Both the position numbers and the translations under genes were made by a program. From Alphaproteobacteria bacterium (lineage in GTDB: Bacteria > Pseudomonadota > Alphaproteobacteria > Sphingomonadales > Sphingomonadaceae), in the NCBI GenBank assembly GCA_005883305.1, contig VBAC01000001.1:1736001-1800000 (forward strand): 64,000 nt of DNA, read 5' to 3'. The notes beneath the pieces are model-generated. The model was not told the origin of the DNA, did no database searches, and was given only the letters and a program-made list of their open reading frames with translations. Numbering within the stretch: the first letter of the stretch is position 1; each line of letters opens with the position of its first letter. Below, one piece after another: positions 58,841-64,000 of the stretch.

Positions 58841-60403
58841 CTAGAACGCCACGATCCAGTCGCTCGAGAACACCCAGCCGTTGCCGCCGACGACCATCGG
58901 CAGCGAGGACCCGCCCACCGGCGAGTGATCGAGCCTGAGCGCCTGGAAGTTCCAGCGCACCTCGCGCCTGCGGAACGGGAAGATGTTGACCCCGATCGAG
59001 AATTCCGTCGGGTCGCCATATTGGCCGTTGATTCGCGAATAGGTCGTGTAGGCCTGAACCCGGTTCTGCAGGACCATGGCCGACGCCTGCAGCGAGAAGC
59101 CGTCGTCGTAGAGCTCGGTGACGGGGATCGTGCCGATGACGTCGAAATCGTCGACCCAGCGGAAATAATATTCGCCCTCCAGCGCGAAGCCGCGATATTT
59201 GATGCCGGCATTGACCGCCACCATCTGGTAGGTCGCCCGCTCGACCTTGCCGCCGGTGCCGAACGGATCGGGGCTGAACAGCAAGGTGCCGTCGGACAGA
59301 CGGATCTGGCTGTTCTCGAAATCGTCGATCGCCGGCTGGCCTTGCGCCGTCTCGCGGCTTCTGGTGTAGTGGATTCCGACCAGGGTCGCGACCTCCTGGT
59401 GATTGTCGTAATCGCCGAAGCCCGCGGTCTGGCCGAACTCGCCGGTCGTCGGCATCCACCACAAGGCGCCGGAGAAGGTGTTGAAGCTCGCGTCCAGCTC
59501 CTGCGAGCTGACTCCGAGCTGGGCGAGATTGTTGGCGATGGCCACGCGGTAGCGAAGGCCGTGCAGAAGCTCGCCCTGGGCGTCGATCCCGGTCGAATAG
59601 GAGCCGCGGAAGAATTCGTCGGCCATCACGCGGTTGTCGTTCCGAAGCCAGTTGGGGAAGGTGTAGTTGGTGCTTCGCGTGGTCGGCAGCGGCATCACGC
59701 CGGCGGTGACCGTCAGCAGGTCCGAGAAGTGGTACTGGAAATAGCCGCCGATGACGACCTGCGCGCCCTCCCCCATCTGCGAGTTCGACGTCCAGAAGAA
59801 GAAATAATAGCGGAAATCGGGATCGAACAGCCAGCCCTTGAAGTTCCAGCTGACCTTCTGGAACTGGATGTCGTTGCGGATGTCGCTGAGCGGCAGGACC
59901 CGGCCGAAGCTGTCGGTATAGGTCGAATCGAGCGCGGTCTGGTTCAGATAGCGCGCATAGCTGAACACGCCGGCGCCGAGCTCGCCGATGTCGCTTCGGA
60001 CGAGGACGAAGCCCCGGCCGGGCTCGTAGCGGCTGCCCCAGCCCGAATTGTTGTCGTCATGCGCCGCGGCGGGCACCGTTCCGGCCGGCTGCTGGCCCTG
60101 GGCGGTCTGGAGGCCGAGGTCGATCGTCTGCCCGGGCTGCGCCGTCGTCAGCTCGCTTTGCGGCGGGGCGACTCCGAGCTGGGTCTCGAGCGCCTCGATC
60201 CGCGCGTCGAAGGCGTTCATGTCGTGCTGCATCTGCTGGCGCTCGGCCCGCAGCGCGCGCAGTTCCTCGAGCACCTGCTCGGGCGTGGCGGGGCCGGCCG
60301 CGGGCGGCGCAGTCTCGGTGACGACCGGCTCCGGCTGCGCCAGCGCCACGCCCGAAACCATCAACAGCGGAATCGCTGCCCCGAACAGCATTGCCTTACG
60401 CAT
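58841..60403 (-). CDS. OprP/phosphate-selective-type outer-membrane porin
   Basis: 520 residues from MRKAMLFGAAIPLLM (GGGGAGGG upstream), signal peptide ending ALAQ. Residues ~45-90 are a predicted coiled coil (EQVLEELRALRAERQQMQHD) that should trimerise, followed by a 16-stranded-barrel pattern (YEPGRGFVLVRSDIGELGAGVFSYARYL, FYFFFWTSNSQ, YRVAIANNL) and a terminal Phe (SDWIVAF). The substrate may be phosphate or an anion, or peptides or amides given the neighbours; the sequence alone does not tell. Confidence 0.85.
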   Translation of the reverse strand: MRKAMLFGAAIPLLMVSGVALAQPEPVVTETAPPAAGPATPEQVLEELRALRAERQQMQHDMNAFDARIEALETQLGVAPPQSELTTAQPGQTIDLGLQTAQGQQPAGTVPAAAHDDNNSGWGSRYEPGRGFVLVRSDIGELGAGVFSYARYLNQTALDSTYTDSFGRVLPLSDIRNDIQFQKVSWNFKGWLFDPDFRYYFFFWTSNSQMGEGAQVVIGGYFQYHFSDLLTVTAGVMPLPTTRSTNYTFPNWLRNDNRVMADEFFRGSYSTGIDAQGELLHGLRYRVAIANNLAQLGVSSQELDASFNTFSGALWWMPTTGEFGQTAGFGDYDNHQEVATLVGIHYTRSRETAQGQPAIDDFENSQIRLSDGTLLFSPDPFGTGGKVERATYQMVAVNAGIKYRGFALEGEYYFRWVDDFDVIGTIPVTELYDDGFSLQASAMVLQNRVQAYTTYSRINGQYGDPTEFSIGVNIFPFRRREVRWNFQALRLDHSPVGGSSLPMVVGGNGWVFSSDWIVAF

Positions 60404-60420
60404 CACATCCCTCCCCGACA

Positions 60421-61539
60421 TCAATTGCCCCCCGGCACATGCTCGCGCTCCCAGGCGCGCACCCGCCGGCGGCCCTCGTCGAACAGCCGGTCGTAATTGC
60501 CCATGGTGATCGCCGCCTTGGTCTCCGGGCGGATTCGACCGAAGATCGATTCCCAGCGGTTGAACACGCGCAGGTCCGCGGTCTGATCCGCCGGCGCGAC
60601 ATTGTCGGTGCCGAACAGGAAGCGGTCGGGGAAGCGGTCGAACATGGCCGCCACCCGTCCTTCGATCTCAGGCGTCGCGGTCGCATATTTGACGACCTCG
60701 TCCCACGAAATGTCGAAATAGACGTGCCGCATCCTCGGATCGGCGAGGATCTGCGAGATGAGATCGAGATGGTTGAGCGCTCGCTCCGATGTGCCCGGGG
60801 TCCCGGACCCCGAGGCCTGGATTGCGATCGGCTGGATCACCCTCCCCAGCCCGGTATGCGCCCAGATGATCGTCGTTCGCGGGTGACGCAGCAACAGATC
60901 CACCATCTGGGTGAAGTAGATCGGGAGCGTCGCGTTGCGCGCGAACGGCACGTCGATGTCGCAGTGGATGATCACCACCAGCCCGGCCTCGCCGGCGAAA
61001 TCGAGGATCCGGTCGAGCGCCGGGTTGGTCAGGCTCGCCGTCTCGCCGGCGATCTCGCCCGAGACGAACTCCTTGTGGATCGAGAATTCGCCGATCCCGC
61101 TGAACACGCCCGGGAAGGTTTCGAGCACGCGGCGGATATGGTCGACGCCGTACATGTCGGCGGGGTTGAAGCCGGTGATCATCGGATCGAGCCGGGCGCG
61201 GTCGGCCGGCCCCAGCGAGAGATATTGCTGGGCGATATAGGCGTCGGTGAACGAGTAATAATAAAGCGGCGCGTCGGTGTGGAGGTAATAGGTCGGCGCG
61301 AAATTGCCCGTGTTGCCGAACGACCAGGTCTGTTGCAGCGGGATTCCGAACAGGGTCGACCGCCGCACGCGATTGCCCATGATCTCCAGATAGCGCCGGA
61401 CCGTGATCCCCTGCTGGATGTAGTTGGTCAGGTGGAAATGGGAGTCGTTGAACAAATAGGTGTCGCCGCCGCGCTGCGCCCCCGCCGGCGCGGCGGCGAG
61501 GCCGAGGGCGGCCGCGAGGACGAGGCCGGCGTGCCTCAC
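60421..61539 (-). CDS. Exported amidohydrolase-family protein
   Basis: 372 residues from a GTG at 61539, 11 bp after the glutaminase stop. Signal peptide (LVLAAALGLAAAPAGAQ), then a TIM-barrel metal hydrolase: first metal motif NDSHFHLTNY (HxH), HCDIDVPF, IIWAHTGLGR and final FLFGTDNVAP (Asp), as in amidohydrolase-2 (uronate/6-methylsalicylate decarboxylase-like) proteins. It acts in the periplasm; substrate unknown. Neighbouring genes encode a glutaminase and two porins, so amide or peptide-derived acids are a reasonable guess. Confidence 0.82.
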   Translation of the reverse strand: MRHAGLVLAAALGLAAAPAGAQRGGDTYLFNDSHFHLTNYIQQGITVRRYLEIMGNRVRRSTLFGIPLQQTWSFGNTGNFAPTYYLHTDAPLYYYSFTDAYIAQQYLSLGPADRARLDPMITGFNPADMYGVDHIRRVLETFPGVFSGIGEFSIHKEFVSGEIAGETASLTNPALDRILDFAGEAGLVVIIHCDIDVPFARNATLPIYFTQMVDLLLRHPRTTIIWAHTGLGRVIQPIAIQASGSGTPGTSERALNHLDLISQILADPRMRHVYFDISWDEVVKYATATPEIEGRVAAMFDRFPDRFLFGTDNVAPADQTADLRVFNRWESIFGRIRPETKAAITMGNYDRLFDEGRRRVRAWEREHVPGGN

Positions 61540-61550
61540 GTCCGCATGCC

Positions 61551-62603
61551 TCAGCCGAACTGCGCGTAAGGGTTGCAGTCGAGATCGCGAACGATGTCGG
61601 TGATCGCGCGCTGCCCGCGGACGCTGTTGCCGGCGGCGTCGAGCGGCGGGGCGAAGGTGCCGATTCCGAAGCGGCCCGGAGCGACGGCCATCAGGCCCCC
61701 GCCCACGCCGCTCTTGGTCGGAAGCCCGGTGCGGAACAGCCACTTGCCGCTGTCGTCGTACATGCCCGCGGTGGCCATGATCGCCAGCAGCCCGGGAACG
61801 TGCGAGCGCTCGATCACCTGCCGCTGGGTCACCGGATTGCGCCCGCCGAAGGCCAGAGTCGCGCCCATGACGCTGAGGTCGCGCGCCGAGACGTTGATCG
61901 AGCAGGCCCGTGTGTAGAGGTCGACCGCCACCGCCGGGTCCATAGTGAAACGCTCATAGGCCGACATCAGCGCGCTGATCGCCCGGTTGCGCTGGTTGGT
62001 GGCCGCTTCGGACTGGTAGACCGGCTGGTTCACCTCCAGCTGGCGGCCGGCGAAGGCCGAATGCATGCCGAGGATCTTGTTCCAGACCTCCTCGGGCGAG
62101 CCGCCCTGGATGTTGCCGACCGTGGCGATCGCGCCCGGGTTGACCAGCGGGTTCATCTCGCGGCCGCGATATTGCTCGACCGCGGTGATCGAGTTGAACA
62201 CCTGCCCGGTGGCGTCGACTCCGACGCTGTCGATGATCCGCTGGTCGCCCGATTCGTTCATCACGAGCGCGGCGTTGATCACCTTGGAGATCGACTGGAT
62301 CGAGAAGACCTGCTCGGAATCCCCGGCGGCGTGGATCCGGCCGTCACTGCCGACCAGGCTGACCCCGAATAGAGTCGATGGCACCTGGGCGAGCGCCGGG
62401 ATGTAATCGGCGTTCGCGCCCTCGGCGAGGCCGGCGTAGCGCTGTTGCGCGCCCTGGACCACCTGATCGAGCCGTGCGGCCGGGACCGCCGCCGTGCGGC
62501 ACCCCTGCGCGCCGGCGGCCGTTGGCAGGCCCATTGCCGCAATTCCCGCGCCGGTCGCCAGTGCGCCGATCATCGCGCGGCGGTTCATGGTCATGTCGTT
62601 CAT
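61551..62603 (-). CDS. glsA: Glutaminase A, exported form
   Basis: 350 residues from MNDMTMNRRAMIGALATGAG, a twin-arginine-like signal ending AGAQG; cytosolic E. coli-type glutaminases lack this. Serine-hydrolase-like motifs: catalytic FSIQSISKVINAAL (SxxK), NPLVNPGAIATVGN, SEAATNQRNRAISALM, and TGLPTKSGVGGGLMAVAPGRFG. It deaminates L-glutamine to glutamate and ammonia, here outside the cytoplasm. Upstream is the DcaP-like porin (stop 62629), downstream the amidohydrolase. GGGGAGA precedes the ATG. Confidence 0.92.
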   Translation of the reverse strand: MNDMTMNRRAMIGALATGAGIAAMGLPTAAGAQGCRTAAVPAARLDQVVQGAQQRYAGLAEGANADYIPALAQVPSTLFGVSLVGSDGRIHAAGDSEQVFSIQSISKVINAALVMNESGDQRIIDSVGVDATGQVFNSITAVEQYRGREMNPLVNPGAIATVGNIQGGSPEEVWNKILGMHSAFAGRQLEVNQPVYQSEAATNQRNRAISALMSAYERFTMDPAVAVDLYTRACSINVSARDLSVMGATLAFGGRNPVTQRQVIERSHVPGLLAIMATAGMYDDSGKWLFRTGLPTKSGVGGGLMAVAPGRFGIGTFAPPLDAAGNSVRGQRAITDIVRDLDCNPYAQFG

Positions 62604-62628
62604 CTGAATTTCTCCCCGGAATATCGGA

Positions 62629-63978
62629 TCAATTCGCCCACAGCTGGTCGCTCGAGAACGAGATCTTGAACGAGAATTGGAGGCGCACGTCGTCTCCGCT
62701 GGCGCCGTCATTGTCGGTGCGCTGGCCCCACAGGATCTCCGGCCCCATCAGGATCCGCCCGGCCGGCGCCCACAGGACGTTGGCCGAGGCATATTCGCCG
62801 CGGTGGAAGGCGGTCGGATCCTGGAAGTTGGTGTTGTCGACCTCGGTCATGCTGTAGCCGATCGCCGAGCTCAAAGTGGGCGTCCACTGCAGGTCGAGAT
62901 AGGCGGTGATCCCGAGCAGGGGCACGGCCTCGGCCTCGCCCAGCTGGTGGAGCGGGACCGGCGGCGGCGGGAAGATCGGCGGGGCGATCAGCAGCGCCGC
63001 GCTCGGCGCCAAGTCCATGCCGCCGTCGTTCATGTAGCTGGCGATGCCCTCGCCATAGACTCCGCCGAGGCGCAAGGTGGCGATGCCCCATTTGAACGCG
63101 CCGCCGAGCATGATTCCCCAGCCGAGCTCGCTTCCGTGCGGCTCGTTGTCGACCGTGCCGAGCGTGTCGTAGCCGATCTTGCGCAGCAGGCCGGAGAGCT
63201 GGATGTGGCCCCAATCGCCCTGATAGCGGACCATCGCGGTGAAATCGGGCAGCTCCTCGTTGTTCCTGATATTGGTGGCGAGCTCGGAATCGATCAGGCG
63301 GATGCCGCCGGGATCGATGTCGCCGGTGGCGTGCTCGAGAGCGACCGCCGCGGTCCAGCCGCCGCTGTTGACGAAGGTGAAGCGAAGCTGCGGCGTGCGC
63401 AGGAAGACCATGCCCGCCGGGCCCCAATAGTCGACCACATTGGGAAAGAGGTCGCCGTCCATGAACAACGTGTTGGTCTGGCCGGCGAGGATCGGGCCCC
63501 AGCGCCCGTAAGCGTGGCGGATCCGGATCGTGGTCTGGCCGGCGTCGCCGCCGACTCCGAACAGGTCGAACTCGAACTTCACCTCGTAATCGCGCCCGGC
63601 CATCTCGCCGTCGCCGCGAACGCCGAAGCGCGACTGGCGCACCGAGAAGATCGACTGGCCGTCGCTTCCAAACTGGCCTTCCACCGTCGGAATGCGCGAA
63701 GGCCGCAGGGTCGCCGCCCAATCGGGATTGACGCGCTCGAAATCCTGGATGGCGTCGAACTGGGCGAAGCCGTAGATTTCGAGGTGGTGGACGTCGGCGT
63801 TGGTGCTGGCCTGGAGGTTGAGCCAGTCGCCGGTCCGGTCGACGGCCGGCGCCGCGGCCCGCGCCTGCTCCTCGGCCGGCGCCTGGGCGGCCGCCGGTGC
63901 CGGATCGACCGGTCCCTGAACCGGCGCGTCCGGTGACGATGCGAGCACGAGCATCGCCGCAATCAATCCCTCGCTCAT
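62629..63978 (-). CDS. DcaP-like outer-membrane porin
   Basis: 449 residues with GGAAGGGG before the ATG. Short signal-like N-terminus, an Ala/Pro/Glu-rich linker, then a barrel with DcaP-family blocks: HLEIYGFAQFDAIQDF, SRFGVRGDGEMAGRDYEVKFEFDLFG, GQTNTLFMDGDLFPNVVDYWGPAGMVF and terminal FSFKISFSSDQLWAN. DcaP proteins are trimeric pores for dicarboxylic acids and similar anions. Likely feeds the periplasmic glutaminase and amidohydrolase. The promoter would lie at or beyond the right edge. Confidence 0.85.
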   Translation of the reverse strand: MSEGLIAAMLVLASSPDAPVQGPVDPAPAAAQAPAEEQARAAAPAVDRTGDWLNLQASTNADVHHLEIYGFAQFDAIQDFERVNPDWAATLRPSRIPTVEGQFGSDGQSIFSVRQSRFGVRGDGEMAGRDYEVKFEFDLFGVGGDAGQTTIRIRHAYGRWGPILAGQTNTLFMDGDLFPNVVDYWGPAGMVFLRTPQLRFTFVNSGGWTAAVALEHATGDIDPGGIRLIDSELATNIRNNEELPDFTAMVRYQGDWGHIQLSGLLRKIGYDTLGTVDNEPHGSELGWGIMLGGAFKWGIATLRLGGVYGEGIASYMNDGGMDLAPSAALLIAPPIFPPPPVPLHQLGEAEAVPLLGITAYLDLQWTPTLSSAIGYSMTEVDNTNFQDPTAFHRGEYASANVLWAPAGRILMGPEILWGQRTDNDGASGDDVRLQFSFKISFSSDQLWAN

Positions 63979-64000
63979 GATAAGCCCCTTCCGCGAAAAC

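Overview
The window reads as a piece of a high-GC alphaproteobacterial chromosome, most probably Sphingomonadales. The reasons are a TrcR/DUF1013 regulator, two large TonB-dependent receptors with carbohydrate or nucleoside loci attached, DcaP-like and OprP-like porins, an STAS-MlaE lipid transporter, and dispersed palindromic repeats of the kind translated as GEGRVGVYG or VIARSVATKQS. The taxonomic call is inference from gene content; there is no rRNA, tRNA or CRISPR array in view.

Layout. 1-1622 (minus): the 5' part of a large terminase and a small-terminase-like gene, from a gene-transfer-agent or prophage packaging module that runs off the left edge. 1772-3178: small accessory genes. 3167-3863: a vapBC toxin-antitoxin pair sitting between a duplicated queA tail and intact queA. 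5071-18912 (minus): a ~14-kb Rhs/YD-repeat polymorphic-toxin island lying between queA and a cyclophilin/coaD/ispA/xseB housekeeping block. The island holds one two-gene (split) Rhs toxin with an Imm53-type immunity gene, one single-gene Rhs toxin with a small membrane immunity candidate, several orphan core/toxin tips each followed by a putative immunity gene, and two almost identical 74-residue exported single-YD proteins, each behind the same promoter and leading a cassette.

18951-23283 (minus): housekeeping genes (PPIase, CoaD, IspA, XseB, MBL hydrolase, TrcR). 24013-32951: a nucleoside-salvage neighbourhood (AMP nucleosidase, TonB receptor, cytidine deaminase, 2OG-Fe(II) dioxygenase, CNT transporter, LOG phosphoribohydrolase, adenosine-kinase-like PfkB), followed by a queuosine-precursor transporter and a PhoX phosphatase.

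35221-53776: pectin/hexuronate catabolism. It has KdgK, a beta-barrel protein, PL10 and two PL1 pectate lyases, two esterases, a TonB receptor, KduD, KduI, a LacI-type regulator, altronate dehydratase, an FAH/hydratase-family enzyme and a hexuronate-type MFS carrier. Five near-identical sites (TGACACCGGTKTC) lie in front of the receptor operon, the plus-strand lyase, kduI, lacI/uxaA and the hydratase/MFS pair, so the locus looks like one LacI-controlled regulon: lyases and esterases cut the polymer, the receptor and MFS import products, UxaA and KduI/KduD converge on 2-keto-3-deoxygluconate and KdgK phosphorylates it.

53931-64000: a TSUP permease, an Mla-type phospholipid ABC system (mlaE-F-D plus auxiliary lipoprotein), a YqhA-family membrane protein, and a minus-strand cluster of OprP-like porin, exported amidohydrolase, exported glutaminase and DcaP-like porin. 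The most unusual part is the Rhs island with its split toxin, mini-YD leader genes and unassigned C-terminal toxin tips.
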